Positions 44,020-56,477 of a DNA stretch of 64,000 nt are shown one piece after another. Position 1 is the stretch's first letter. Every line of letters begins with the position of its first letter. The position numbers were made by a program, and so were the translations under genes. The DNA comes from Maniola hyperantus (lineage: Eukaryota > Arthropoda > Insecta > Lepidoptera > Nymphalidae): positions 11,172,501 to 11,236,500 of the forward strand of contig NC_048539.1 of the NCBI RefSeq assembly GCF_902806685.2. The letters are read 5' to 3'. The notes beneath the pieces were generated by a model. It was not told the origin of the DNA. It did no database searches and was given only the letters and a program-made list of their open reading frames with translations.

Positions 44020-45230
44020 GTTCGTGAAATTAATGAGACTAAATCCTACATGTCATACCTACTAATATTATAAATGCGAGAATTAGAATTTTATTCATTG
44101 CGGTTGCGGCTTCTAACATCAATTTTGCCAAGAATTAGTTTTACAAAATTGCCTGTCGTTTCAAAAGCTAAATGACACAAATTATTTCTGCCTTACTTTT
44201 AAGTAAAATAATAATAAAGTGTACTTAAGTTAACATTATTTTAAATATTTTAATTGCAGTTTCATAATGCCACGACGTTAAACTAATGGTGCTACCAAGG
44301 TTTTACAGCTTACATTTTAACATAGGTAGGTACCTACATTTGAATAACGTGAAAAATAGCAATGAAAATAGCTGATAGCGTGAAAATTGGCAATGTTTTT
44401 ATTGCACTTTAAATCAATTTTCCTCTTCCCAAAAAAAAGAACAATGAAAAAATTACTGAAAAAATAAAGCCATGATTAAATATTATAGCTTATAGGAAAA
44501 TTAAATATAAGACCATGATTAAATATAATTTTAGCTAAGAGGAAGTTGAATAAGACAATATTCAACAAGTATTTACTCTCTAGGATTGGTTTTCTCAAAG
44601 TAGGGACGAAGTACGAACTAAGTTTAGCCTATTTCATGAAGGTAATCAGTAATTAATATCCTATTTAGTATCTTTATAAATGTCCTATGGCAGAAAAAGA
44701 ACATAAAATAACAAACATGTACTTAGGACGTATTTATCCCAATAAGGGATCTCTACCTGCCAACCTTGGATTTATTCTTAGGTAAAATTAATGTCGCTAC
44801 TGTCGCTAAATAAACCTGATTCATATTTGCCTAATCAAATCGCAGAACTTGTTATACAAAGTTGTATAACTCTTGCGCTTCTGGCGACATCCAAGTGAAT
44901 ATGATTATTGAAATGGAATAGTAGGAAGTCATATATAATGGAATGTTGCGTAGTGATCGATGGGTCTCGCCTACGTGATTGATTCTTTAGCATATGCAGC
45001 AATTTATGACCCAATCCAATCCTTGAATCTAGTGTAATCAGGTGTAAGATAGAAGAAGAAAATACTTTACTATGCGTAAACAAAAAAATAACAAGAAGAC
45101 GAGAAACATAAAATTAACGATATGCGAACTATCAAATTGGATGAGATTAGAACAGATAAACGATGGCTTCAAATATCAATAACAAAAAGTTGAGCTTGTA
45201 ACTTTCAATGGTTTAGTAAGTAGACGAATC
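44020..45230. other. No gene seen
   Basis: AT-rich unique sequence; no landmark recognised apart from a short ATTATAAATGCGAGAATTAG repeat scrap at 44066. Confidence 0.4.
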
Positions 45231-45231
45231 T

Positions 45232-45458
45232 AAATATATAAAGGGAAAAGATGACTGACTGACTGACGGACTGACTGATCTATCAACGCACAGCTCAAAC
45301 TACTGGAAATTTTTGGTATTCAGATGACAGCTATTATGACGTAGGCATCCGCTAAGAAAGGATTTTTTAAAAATTCAATCCCTAAGGGGGTGAAAATATA
45401 TGAGTTTGAAATTTGTGTAGTCCACGCGGACGAAGTCGCGAGCATAAGCTATTGTAAA
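45232..45458 (-). repeat. Interspersed repeat, GCGACTT family, AATTTCAAACC subtype
   Basis: (GACT)n at the left, TCAACGCACAGCTCAAACTA, TTCAATCCCTAAGGGGGTG, ATTTGTGTAGTCCACGCGGA, CGAAGTCGCGAGCATAAGCT. Confidence 0.7.
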
Positions 45459-46082
45459 ATATAGCTTTAGGCACCTACTTAGAAGATTAAATAAGATTGA
45501 TAATAGGCACAAGTGTTAAGAAATGTTTATCCCGAATAGCATTTCAAATAGCAACTGTAATTTGTAAACGCCTATTCATCTTCAAGATATTCGAATCGCA
45601 TTGGTGTCTTATAAATGTCAATTCACGCTTGTTTGATTGTGACGTAAAGCAAACTACGAGTCCATGGACAGTCGTCACTTTACCTTTTACCTTCAAGCGA
45701 TGTACGACGCTAGGTCGTCTGTAGTCGTGACTTGTGACTTCCACATAGACTGTGATTGTCTGTTCGCATTGATCTTCTTTTCATCTTCATTTTCCTCTCC
45801 GTTGGCGTTATCTCAACCATCTTACAAGTGAACGTAAAATGATAAGGCTACGCAAGGCTAAATCTCTTGAGTAAGAAGGTCTTCTTTCATTTTCCTAGTT
45901 AGGGATATAAATAAACAGCATTTTATTGGTCCATTCAAAAATTCAGTCGTAATACCCACAATTGTTGAAAGACTGAACACGATCTGTATCAAAGCTCTTG
46001 AACTTCAGAATGTATTAGTCCCTCAAAGCTGTATGGGTCTGTATATCAACCATTTCTCTTATAGGTCCCACTAATCTGAATA

Positions 46083-46245
46083 TATAAAAGAAAAGGTGAC
46101 TTACTGATCTATCAACGTACAGCTCAAACTACTGGACGGATCAGACTGAAATTTGGCATGACGTAGGCCTTTGAACCCCTAAGGAGGTGAAATAGGGGTT
46201 TGAAATATGTGTAGTCCACGCGGACTACACATATTTCAAAGGAGC
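46083..46245 (-). repeat. Same subtype, truncated and ending in a palindrome
   Basis: TCAACGTACAGCTCAAACTA, GGACGGATCAGACTG, ACCCCTAAGGAGGTG, then a perfect 19-bp-arm palindrome at 46199-46240. Confidence 0.7.
46199..46240. repeat. Perfect palindrome, 19-bp arms, 4-bp loop
   Basis: TTTGAAATATGTGTAGTCC, loop ACGC, GGACTACACATATTTCAAA. The right arm replaces the expected GACGAAGTCGCGAGC end of the repeat. Confidence 0.95.
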
Positions 46246-46514
46246 TAGTTCAACCATATAGGTTATAGATGGATTTTATTTAACACTTACATCTTACATT
46301 TGATGTAATTGCTAGCATTTTTGATAAAATAAACGTTTGACAATGGAGATAGGCGCATGGCACGATTGCGTATGCGCAACGTGTACGAAACTTCCTGTTA
46401 ATGGTGCGGCCGCCCGTCTAGTCGCCGAACTATTATACCAAATGATGCATTCACCCGCAAAATGGCTAGCAGTAGCACATTAATGGCTTCTAAGTTCTAA
46501 TATTATTATAATCA

Positions 46515-46858
46515 TGATCAGCCCATCGCCGGCTCACTAAAGAGCACGGGTCTCCTCTTAAAGTCGGAAGGGTTTTGGTCATAGTCCACCAGGCTGCCCA
46601 AGTGCGGATTGGCAGACTTCACACACCTTTGAGAACATTATGGAGAACTCTCAGGCATACAGGTTTCCTCACGATGTTTTCCTTCACTGACAGCAAGTGA
46701 TATCTAATTACTTAAAACGACTTAATTCCGAAAAGCCCCCTAATCCTAATCAAATAAATCCTAATAAAATAAGCCTAATCGGAGGTCGGGGGTTCGCACC
46801 GACCTCCGATTTATTAGGAGGCGGACGTCCTAATCACTAGGCTATCACAGCTTTGATT
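46515..46858 (-). mobile_element. tRNA-derived SINE, copy 2, with internal duplication
   Basis: Same landmarks as 3545-3845 (CATCGCCGGCTCACTAAAGA, CTTCACACACCTTTGAGAAC, GTTTCCTCACGATGTTTTCC). Near the tRNA-like head, CGGAGGTCGG occurs twice in opposite orientation (46780s and 46800s), which breaks the B-box region. Confidence 0.75.
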
Positions 46859-46859
46859 A

Positions 46860-47867
46860 TTATCATATGAAGTTGTGATCAGCAGCTGTAATCATTTAAA
46901 TTTGGCTTTACTAGATGTCTTCCATTTAATAAAAATTAACCTGTATGTTCAATTTATTCTATTACATGAATATTCTATGAATATTCTATTACATAAACCT
47001 GAACGATGATGACGTGAACTTCTAGTCTCCATAATTTGAGAAGAACTTCCGTATAGTCTAAGTCTAAGATAACCCTGTCACTTCAAATAATATAATTAAC
47101 CGACTTCAAAAAAGGAGGAGGTTCTCAATTCGTCGGAATCTTTTTTTCTAGTTGCTGTTAAAATATCTTCATCAAAATTGATTCATCAATCCAAAAGTCC
47201 AATTTTCAATTTTTTTTTTGAGTTACTTAATATGATAAAATTACCTACTAGGGCTTAATAACAAATCTATGCTAATCTGTGTTCTTAGCGAAAATTCTTC
47301 TTTTATTCTATTAATATTCTTAAACCAAGTATAATGCCGGCCGGCTGTGGCCACCTTAGGTACGTGCATATATGCATGCGTATGTTGACCAATAAGATAC
47401 AAATAACAGAATCTCATAGAGTTATTGACGGCCATCTTACCATAAAACGAGTATAACTAATAACTGTCCCATATAGAGGCGAAACGCGTGAAGCTCGTCA
47501 AGCATTCCATCCTACTTTGGTATAAAATATTGATTCTCATGTCGACAGATGGACAGAGAGTACCGTAGGCTAGTCTGGTTATCTCGTATAATATAGCCAA
47601 TTGCTTTGCTGTTTTATCCTCAATGAACATAACTTTCTGAATTTCTCCTATTTTATATTATTTAAAGATAAGATAATTTTAAGTTTTAGAGAGGAGCAGC
47701 GGTTCTACAGGTTGGTATGTACTCGTAGGTACACCGTTTATGAAACCTGGGGTAATTTTGGGAAGTTTATTTACTTAGGTCTGATCCACTGAATCGATTT
47801 CCGCATTGAACTCATCTAAGTATTGTAAGCATAAAAAAAGGATTTATAAGTACCTACATATTTATTA
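46860..47867. other. No gene seen
   Basis: AT-rich sequence. ACCGACTTCAAAAAAGGAGG near 47098 is a common lepidopteran repeat word, here a scrap. Confidence 0.4.
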
Positions 47868-48040
47868 CAGTACGCGGCAGAAAATAATGTACATCGACCT
47901 TTAGAATGACATTTCGTCTTTGTAGAGCGTTGACTCTGTCACTCATACCTACTCGTACATGTATGACGTTTTGGAGACAATCTTCTACAAATCCGCTATC
48001 TCCTTCTAAAGGTCGATACATTATTTTCTGCCGCGTACTG
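47868..48040. mobile_element. Foldback MITE, CAGTACGCGGCAG family, full copy
   Basis: CAGTACGCGGCAGAAAATAA and GTACATCGACCTTTAGAA at the left; TTCTAAAGGTCGATACATT and TTTTCTGCCGCGTACTG at the right. Confidence 0.85.
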
Positions 48041-48102
48041 CACTATTAATTTCGGAGAGCCATTTCAGTTCGGGTCACAACATCCGTATTTTTATATAAC
48101 AC

Positions 48103-48328
48103 TACATGATGCCCGCGACTTCATCCGCGTGGATTTAGGTTTTTAAAATCCCATGGGAAATCTTTCATTTTCCGGGATAAAGAATAGCCTATGTCCTTCC
48201 CCGGGATATAAGCTAACCCTGTACCAAATTTCATCAAAATCGGTTGAACTGTTGGGCCGTGAAAAGCTAGCAGACAGACACACTTTCGCATATATAATTA
48301 TAATATATAATTATAAATTAGTATGGAT
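48103..48328 (+). repeat. Interspersed repeat, GCGACTT family
   Basis: ACATGATGCCCGCGACTTCA, TTTTCCGGGATAAAGAATAG, AAAATCGGTTGAACTGTTGG, ends in TATAATTATAAATTAGTATG. Confidence 0.75.
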
Positions 48329-48534
48329 TTACTACTCAATGATTAAAATTAGGTTACGACCTTCGATCTTTCAATATAATTAGTGTTGAAATTCTTTCAA
48401 ATTGATCCAAAATTTGATTTCCATAAACCTTGGAAGGCATCAATATTAAAATGTGGATCCATTACATCGATTTCGTTCTGTTTTGTGAGAGGTCATAGCT
48501 TAAGATAATATATATTATTTTCGAAGTAGATTAT

Positions 48535-48935
48535 ACCCGCGACTTCGTCCGCGTAGACAACATACATTTCAAACCCGTATTTTACCCCCTAACACCCCGT
48601 TCCCACTTGTCGCCTGTCGGGCCCGGATTTTAATCGGATGTTCCAGTGGCAGAACATTTTATATGATTTCTTGTCGGCGCCGACACAAAATCGGTTTTAG
48701 AAAAATGTGAATAGCTTCATATAAAATATTCTGTTACTGGAACACCCGACGAAAATCCGGGCCCGACAAGCGACAAGTGGGAACGGGCTCTTAGGGGATG
48801 AATTTTCAAAAATCCTTTCTTAGCGGATGTCTACGTCATAATACTCATAGCTATCTGCTTGCCAAACAGCCCGATGCGTCCAGTAGTTTGAGCTGTGCGT
48901 TGATAGATCAGTTAGTCAGTCAGTTTATATATACT
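48535..48935 (+). repeat. GCGACTT family, AATTTCAAACC subtype, split by a foldback element
   Basis: The left piece ends at ...CCGTATTTTACCCCC and the right piece resumes TTAGGGGATGAATTTTCAAA and runs to the CAGT tail, exactly as in the uninterrupted copy at 14168. Confidence 0.8.
48594..48789. mobile_element. 196-bp foldback MITE with ~74-bp arms, nested in a repeat
   Basis: Left arm CCCCGTTCCCACTTGTCGCC, TGTCGGGCCCGGATTTT; right arm AAAATCCGGGCCCGACAAGC, GACAAGTGGGAACGGGCT. Flanks TAA (48590) and TTA (48791) may be a mutated 3-bp target duplication. Confidence 0.85.
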
Positions 48936-48937
48936 AG

Positions 48938-49145
48938 CGACCCGCCCCTGCTTCGCACGGGTAGCTTATTGCAACTTTTGCAGGGATTTCTAATTTTTTG
49001 AAAATAAAATATAGCCTAAGTCATTCAGGAATAATGTAGCTTTCTACTGGTGAAAGAATGTTCAAAATCGGTTCAGTAGTTCCAGAGATTACCCTTTACA
49101 AACAAACTTACAAAGTTTACCTCATTATAATATTAGTATAGATTA
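48938..49145 (+). repeat. Interspersed repeat, CGACCCGCCCCTGCTTCG family
   Basis: ACTAGCGACCCGCCCCTGCT, TCGCACGGGTAGCTTATTG, AGGAATAATGTAGCTTTCTA, AAAATCGGTTCAGTAGTTCC, ends TATAATATTAGTATAGAT. Confidence 0.7.
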
Positions 49146-49689
49146 TATAGATTAAAAATTATATTAAGTATACATTTGACAGGTATTTAGCATTATCAAT
49201 ACCTTGACATATTACACATTATCTAATAGATTGATTTTATGAGAATGACTAAATAACGCAATTTAAATAACTTTTTAAATAAGATGCTTATTAATTATCT
49301 TATCTGCTACTTTAGAGGTCAATTTGTTTTGAAACTTTTTGATCTTGCAGTTTTTCCATTTTTCGAATTTTATTTGAATGGTATACAGTATGCAGTCCCC
49401 TAGTGTGACTATAAACGCTGGAATAACGTATTAGATTACAATAATTAAATTTTTTTGGGCGTGACTAGTAGCTAAGGGCAAACAAGGACAAGGTTAGGTT
49501 AGGGCTAAAACAGACACGACGCGCGACAGAAACGTGTTCAGCCTAGCTCAAGAAAATTGAACCTAATAAATATACCTAAGCTTTTGCACTGTGGTGTGCC
49601 ATGTAATGCACGATACGCGCTTTATCCGTCATCATTATTATCATCGGATGCCATCTTCAATTTGAAATTTGGTGGTCCTAATCAGTACC

Positions 49690-49908
49690 CATATTATTAC
49701 AAATGCGAAAGAGTTTGTTTGTTGGTTTGTTCTTCAATCACGTCGCAACGGGGCAACGGATCGAGGTGAGTTTTTACATGGGTACCTATATAGTTAAAGA
49801 CCTGGAAAGTGAGATATGCTACTTTTTATCCCTGGAAATCAAAAAGTTCCCACGGGATTTTTGAAAACCTAAATCCACGCGTACGAAGTCGCGGGCATTA
49901 GCTAGTTC
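49690..49908 (-). repeat. Interspersed repeat, GCGACTT family
   Basis: ATTATTACAAATGCGAAAG, TTCTTCAATCACGTCGCAAC, CCCTGGAAATCAAAAAGTTC, CACGCGTACGAAGTCGCGGG. Confidence 0.7.
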
Positions 49909-50302
49909 AGAATAATTATGCCGGTTCTACTTTCATGCATCCACTTTCTTCTTTATCTTCTAGGTGCTCTTACTCCGAGAGTATTGCCCTCCAGGATCAA
50001 ACTTGAAAACTTATTGGATTCTCTTTGAAAAATGCTATTTTTCGCTGTGCGACGGTCGTTAGGTTTTGGTGCACTTAGCTCTTTTCAGTACCTCAGCATT
50101 TAAGACGATTCCAAAAGATTTTCAACATTTGTCGTAGTGCCCACGTTTCAAACGCTTTCATCTATCGCTCACCATCAAAGTCTCGCTCTGCAGACTGAGG
50201 TTCTTCATACAGTTCTTTGTATTTCTAATCGTACGTAATTTCCGTTCGACATTCAGACTAGGTATGGGAGCTTCCAGGTTAGCCTGCTTCCATCTTGGAC
50301 CA

Positions 50303-50467
50303 GCCCCCCAATTGTGTAAGAAAAACCTATTCATCGTTATCGTAATCGTCAACAAATTCTGCCCTTTGATTAGCCGTGAAAAAATTTAAACAGCGAATCA
50401 ACCAATCAAAGGGCAGAATTTTTGACGATTACGATAACGATACATTTTTCTTACACAATCGGGGGGC
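50303..50467. mobile_element. Foldback MITE, GCCCCCCAATTGTGTAAG family, copy 2
   Basis: Same arms and loop (AACAGCGAATCAACCAATCA) as 28008-28181; small deletions only. Confidence 0.85.
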
Positions 50468-50784
50468 AGGTGAGATTACAGTCAAGGGCTAACCTGTATC
50501 TAAATTTTAAAACAAATACATCTCACCAACATTGATAGAATAAATTCGAAATTACAATGTCACGTTGCCTGGCTGACGTCGTTACCGTCGCGCTTTGTGT
50601 CTGGTGCAGGCCTTCGTAACAAGTCACCCCTGCACTTTAACCACACCCTCCGTATTTGAGCAGCGACCTTGACACACGAGAGGTAGGAACAATATAAGTA
50701 GCTTAGTACTCGTGGTAGGTACATTGTACTCGTTGGTTCGTATAGTTCAGTTGTTTATATCGTTTGTAAGTACACCTAAAAAAA

Positions 50785-51040
50785 CTGTGATAGTCTAGCA
50801 GTTGGCATCGGACTTCTATTCAGGAGGTCGGGAACTCTATCCTGGACACGCACCTCCAAGTTATGTGCGTTTTAATCATTTTAATATCACTTGCTATGAT
50901 GGTGAAGGAAAATATCGCGAATAAACCTACCTACATGCCTGGGAGTTCTTGCCAATTCGCATTTGGCCAGCATGGTAGACTATGGTCAAACCCTTTGCAA
51001 CCCGTGCTCAGTAGTGAGCCAGAGATGACTTAAGGATGAT
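50785..51040 (+). mobile_element. tRNA-derived SINE, copy 3, diverged
   Basis: TGTGATAGTCTAGCAGTTGG (A-box-like), GGTCGGGAACTCTATCC (decayed B box), GGTGAAGGAAAATATCGCGA, TGGTAGACTATGGTCAAACC, GTGAGCCAGAGATGA. Confidence 0.7.
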
Positions 51041-51179
51041 GATTAGCTAAGTTTTTGAATCAGTGTGGCAGGTATTTTTCTTGCTACTTTCAACTTACGC
51101 CGACCGACGTGACGCGACGTCTTAAACCACTAGGTTATCACCGCTTCGTTAGCTTATAGACAAAAGTAATGTAGGCCTA

Positions 51180-51290
51180 CTGGCACTTATGACAGTAAAG
51201 ACTCTACCACTGCACTGGTTCGGAAAACAAATTATACTGAGCAGATCTGACGAGAAACGCAGCAGTTACTCTTTGCAGACGGCACCTAAT
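51180..51290 (-). mobile_element. Non-LTR retrotransposon 3' end fragment
   Basis: ACTCTACCACTGCACTGGTT, CGGAAAACAAATTATACTGA, GACGAGAAACGCAGCAG: the rc of the 43055 scrap. Confidence 0.5.
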
Positions 51291-51810
51291 GAAGTGACAA
51301 AGGCATAATTTCAACTCATTCAATATTATAATCATTCTCTATTATTTACTTACACGTAATTTGATATTACGTCCACTCAAGAAAGCTAAGCACAATGGAC
51401 AATGGATTTGGCAAGAGTGTTGTTGCTTAAAATGCATCTTGGGAATAGTGTAACGGTAGCATAATGACCGTAATGTGATCTAAGTGAAACACTTTCGCTA
51501 CTGAAGGTCGTCACTGTGCCTTGAATATTGTCTGCGCGCGCGCTGCTACTGTTAAGTAGTCACTATAGTAGTCGGGTGAATGTATGACTGTTCTGTCATT
51601 TCATTATGAGACGAGTGCTTGAGAGAAAGGAAAAAATTGTTATATAACCATTTATCCTCTCTCAAGTTCTTTAAGTTTTTTAGTTGATTATATCAACTAC
51701 ATTATATAAAAAAAAAACCTAGTTAAAATACTTTTAAAGGATAGGAATGTTTTAATTATGTTTAAAAAATAAATAAATAAATTCTTTAAATAAAAAATAT
51801 ATCTAAAAAA

Positions 51811-52230
51811 AACCGGCCAAGTGCGAGTCAGGCTCGCGCACTGCGGGTTCCGTACTACTGTCGTATTTTTTCGACATTTTGCATGATATTTCAAAAACTA
51901 TGATGCATAAAAATAAATAAAAATCTGTTTTAGAATGTACAGGTCCCTTTCATATGATACCGGCACCGCACTTGCTATAGTAATCTTACTTTGAAAGTTG
52001 AAAATAACAATATTTGTTCAAGACCACATTTTAATTTTTTCTTGTGATGTAGGTAACCACAAATTCACGGTTTTCAGGTTTTTCCCTCATGTGTGCTATA
52101 AGACCTACCTTCCTGTCAAATTTCATGATTCTAGTTCAACGGGAAGCACCCTGTAGGTTTCTTGACAGACAGACAACAAAGTGATCCTATAAGGGTTCCT
52201 ATTTCCCTTTCGAGGTACAGAACCCTGAAA
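51811..52230 (-). repeat. Interspersed repeat, GGGTTCCGTA family, complete
   Basis: AAACCGGCCAAGTGCGAGTC to AAGGGTTCCTATTTCCC...GAACCCTGA. The minus frame 51697-51894 reads into it. Confidence 0.8.
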
Positions 52231-52892
52231 TGACCTTAACAGCATGAAATCATGTTTGCCTTAGTTTATTACTTTTGTTGTTGAATTAAAACTAAAGTTT
52301 CCTCCTATAGGTATGAAATATGAATGTGTTTTAAATAAATCTGAATATGAACTAACAATATAATCAATACTCTAACAATATAAGGCAATAGTGTAACTAA
52401 ACATTAAATACATTGTTAAAAATGTTTAAAGCCACTTCGAACACGCCTCAAATAATTTTAACAGGTGAAACGGGTGAAACCTTAGACCGCAAGCACAACA
52501 TACCCGGGGAAACAGAATAGTTAAATTCACTGCAAACGAATTCCTGGCCATAGAGGCGGCTTACGATCCATTGTGGCGACAAAGTAGGCTTGTCGGAGTA
52601 GGCTTACCAACCACAAAATTGATTTTACGGAATTGCAGGAACAAAATCACGACTTCCGGGCAAATGTCCCTTACAACACCGCTCGTCACAATAAAATATA
52701 ACTACATACATGGAAAGAAATTGTTTTGGCAAGAAACGAATATCGTCGCACTATAAATGTAAACGAGAAGATTTTTAAACGTAAGTATTATTCGTCATCG
52801 AGAATTGACAAAAAAATTGGTCCACGCGTTTAATCTCTAGAGCGCCACAAAGAAACAAACATACATATTAATTATTATAGACTGACTAGCTG

Positions 52893-53060
52893 ATGCACAA
52901 GCCTTCGTCCGCGTGGATTTTGGTTTTTAAAAATTTCGTGGTAAATCTTTAATTTTCCGGGATAAAAAATAGTCTTTAACTATACCCATGCAAAAAAATA
53001 TTCGTTGCTCCGTTGCGACGTGATTGACGGACAAACCAACAAATCAATAAACCAAGAAGC
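52893..53060 (+). repeat. Interspersed repeat, GCGACTT family, degraded
   Basis: CTTCGTCCGCGTGGATTTTG, TTTTCCGGGATAAAAAATAG, CGTTGCTCCGTTGCGACGTG, ATTGACGGACAAACCAACAA. Confidence 0.65.
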
Positions 53061-54284
53061 CAACAAACAAACAACTGTGAAGACACAACTCTTCGCGTTG
53101 CGCAGTCGTGTAAAAAGACAACAGCGGAAAAATCAACCCGGGCCTGCATCATACAAAAAGATTTAACCATTTAAGGCGCAAGAATAAAACATCGCATGCA
53201 TGTCTCTGGAGAAGTTCTGGAATACGTACATAAATTTAGTCCGCCAACCAATATTGAAGAAGCTAAGCTTCGGATGATTTCTTATGAAAGACAAGGCTTG
53301 ATTGAACATTTTAACCTTAAAGTAAACAATAAAAGAAAAGCAATTAGTTTTTTCTCACGGAATCGCAACAGGAAGCAAATAGTAATCGGAACTTACCACT
53401 AAAGATAAAAGAGTTTGTAAACAGTATAAAAAGAAATCAATTATTTTTTGCAGACATAATTTTTTTATTAGATTAACGCTTGACTGCGATTTCACCTTAA
53501 TTGACGGATGCAGTATGTGCTTCCTATGCGATTTCACTGCATCATTCCGAAACGATAGATCATAGTCTGTATGGTAGTAACTTGTCACGATTAAAGCTTT
53601 CCACCAGATCATACCTAAGCAAAGGGACAAAGCGTCAGTGAAGTCGTCAAGTATTGTATCTGGCACCATGAAACCGGAATGTCCTTGTAAAATGCAAAGA
53701 GTAGTAACCCTACGTTCGTTGCTCCTGCACAATTCGATGGCTGCCGAACAGCCGATTGTGATGATAAATTGTGGCATTGAACTCTTAAATTAGCAACTGG
53801 TTTCCGGTACCTCCACTTGTTCAATAAATATTTGTTATGATTTTAGTACGTGAATTGATATGAATTAAATAATTTTTATCGATTACTATACCTAGTACCA
53901 GTCACTAGTCAGATTATCATTTGCCATATCCTTGGTTATACCGAGTCTTAGATCGGACAGCTTGAAAAAGCCACTTCAAACTGTGCCTGCATAGCGAAAT
54001 ACATTACAATCTTCCTTTCATTGTAATTCAACCATGGATGTAGGAAATAAAAATTATTTCAACTATTTGAACAGTACACAACTTCTGTTTAAGCGAGTGA
54101 CAAATACTGCTCGAGCGATCCGTGGCGCCTATGGTGGCTTTTTTGGTATAATATCTTATTAGTTTGTATGTTTTCTAGGATTTATTTAAGCAATATAGAA
54201 TATGTGATAGCCACCTCGAGCTATGTATCTAGTTGTGTCGCAAGCATCTAGCAAGTGTGTAAATCGGATAACGAGGATTCGTCA
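53061..54284. other. No gene seen
   Basis: Frames at 53196-53402 (plus) and 53355-53777 (minus, 140 codons) are the longest here; neither has a recognisable motif. 53450-53560 holds a decayed GACTGCGATTTCACC retroelement 3' scrap, which overlaps the minus frame. Confidence 0.4.
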
Positions 54285-54450
54285 TCATCATCGTCAACCG
54301 ATAGAGTCGTGTCGACATACGTCTCTACTCTCTGGTAGTACTTCCATACGCCACCGTTTTGCGTCTCCTGAAGCCAGCAGCTCCATGCGACTCGTTTGAT
54401 GTTGTCTGCCCACCTGGTGACATCTCTATATTTGACTTGCTCATCAAGCA
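54285..54450 (-). mobile_element. RTE-type retrotransposon 3' end with GAT tail
   Basis: The minus frame 54248-54451 keeps the family's C-terminal pattern in one frame: DVTRWADNIKRVAWSCWLQ, then GGVWK and ETYV, followed by a poly-Asp stretch from the (GAT)n tail. Confidence 0.75.
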
Positions 54451-55650
54451 TTTACAAACACATATCCGCAGCGATCACTATTATCATCACTATAAGTTAA
54501 TATTAAGTTGAAATCAGGTTCACCTATTAGTCTAGTGCCAACATAATTGTGTGAATAAACAGACGATGATAGATAACATAAAGTAACAACAAACATACCA
54601 AAACCACATACAATGCAGTGAATTAATTGAATGCGTCTGGTTGCTTGTGGTCATTTAATAGTATCATATTGTTCTCGGTATCTTCACGGTCCTGTGCCAT
54701 TGCCACTGGTCAAGGCCGTGTGCTCAATATGTGTATCCATTTCCCTTGAAACATCTTAGCGGTTTGACGAGACTTTATCAAGACTTGTTGAAAATGAATA
54801 AATACTGATCTGTTATGTATTACGAACCTCCTGGTTACTTCAAATTCGTGATAAATATACATAAACATAATTAGACCTACACAATACCATCATATTATAA
54901 TATGTCATATTTGTTAGTGGTTGAAGTTATGGTTAAACTAAGAATTTTTTCCAATAGTAATTGCCCCGGTTTGGTATCCCTAAATCAACGATGTTACAGG
55001 AATAAAGAAGTATGATATTCAGTCCTTCTATTGAACTTATAAACAATCCATTATTGAAGTTCAAAAGTAAGAAAATAATAAAGCATAATAAAACCACAAA
55101 CGATAATGAACATAATTCGATACTAAGAAAAGTTAAAAATAAATCTAATCTAAGCAAGCAATTATAAGCGGTGTTTATAACTTTTAATTTCATAATAAAT
55201 ACAGGTCAGTAGATCCAATCAAACGAATATAACAAGCTGATATTATTTTATCCGTTATGTTCCTTTTATGGCAAAATTATTAAGAGTCAAGGAATACGCG
55301 TGGTTGCGACGTTTGAGTAAAATGTTGAAACAAGTAAAGACAGGAATAAACATTAAGCATCCGACAGCATAAATTATTATTGTTATTATGAAAGAAAACC
55401 CTGTTCCAACCGACAATGACCGACCAAACCCAGTCTGAAACTTCCAAAACTTTGTATACAGATTGTAGAAAGTCTTATCACCTCAAGATCTTAAAAACAT
55501 CAATTAATATAATATAATGTGCACTTGGAGAACTAAAATTAACCTGACTGAATATCAAAATTTAGAGCACCTATAAGTATATAGAGGTAAAACTATGTGA
55601 CCTCAAAATTATAAAATCTTCACAGACAATTTAGACTGCTCAAGTGCTCA
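54451..55650. other. No gene seen
   Basis: AT-rich, free of recognised repeats. No plausible exon. Confidence 0.4.
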
Positions 55651-56477
55651 GTCTTAGTTCAGTCGTGATAAATATATTAAACGTTTTAAATAAGCTTAAA
55701 AAAAGAAATCCAGTAAACGTGAAGTGCAAGGACTGAAGTCCTTGCGCTTAGAATAGATATAAATTGTTGCCAAGCAAGTTCCATTATTAAGATCCGTTTG
55801 AGATATCAACAGACTGCATCTTGGAATTTAATCCGATAGTAAACAGTTTCCTTTGCTGTCTGATCACTTATTATGAAATGATTTAGCACTGATAAGCGTT
55901 ATCAGAACAAGAAATGCTAATTAAATATCAAGAAAAGTACCTACATTTTTGTGCAATTTCCATACATTAAGCAAACTTGATTCATACGATCTTATGGGAA
56001 TCAAATACTAATTAAATCAACTGATTATGTCTTCAACAACGTATTCAGTATAGAATAAAACTTTAAGTGCAGGAATCACTTTTATATCCGACTCACCGAC
56101 CATTAATAACATCATTATAAGTTTTCATACGATTAATGCAAATGCATTTATTTACCTATATCAATGGGTAAATAAATGAAAGAACGTTAATTCTTAAATT
56201 GTGCCACACATTACATCTTATAACTAAAAGTTGTTATTCCGACGCTTCCTCCACTTGAGCTCTAAGCCAAAAAGTCTCAAGCAGAACAAGCGCCGGAACA
56301 AACTGTCATGTGTGGCACAACCCAAATCCCAGCTCAGCATTATGCTGTATACCTTGAACCTGCCCAACACTGATGTAATTAAATAATGCGTTCTCCAAAG
56401 TTAAAGTCGCATTATTTAAGAGTTAAATCTTGATTGCAGGAATAAAAAGTACTTAAACTATTTTTCTTTTATTGCAG
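55651..56477 (+). promoter_or_regulatory. Upstream region of the glycosyltransferase exon; possible leader exon
   Basis: TAGTTCAGTCGTGA near 55655-55668 resembles an insect initiator (TCAGT). CCAGTAAACGTGAAG downstream at about 55711 could be a donor for a short noncoding first exon. The region ends in CTTTTATTGCAG (56466-56477), a good acceptor, so the leader must start upstream; whether here or tens of kilobases away (for example at 21 or 38 kb) is open. Confidence 0.3.

Noticed and set aside
53355..53777. 140-codon minus-strand frame
   Set aside because: No motif or codon pattern recognised; overlaps a decayed retroelement 3' scrap.
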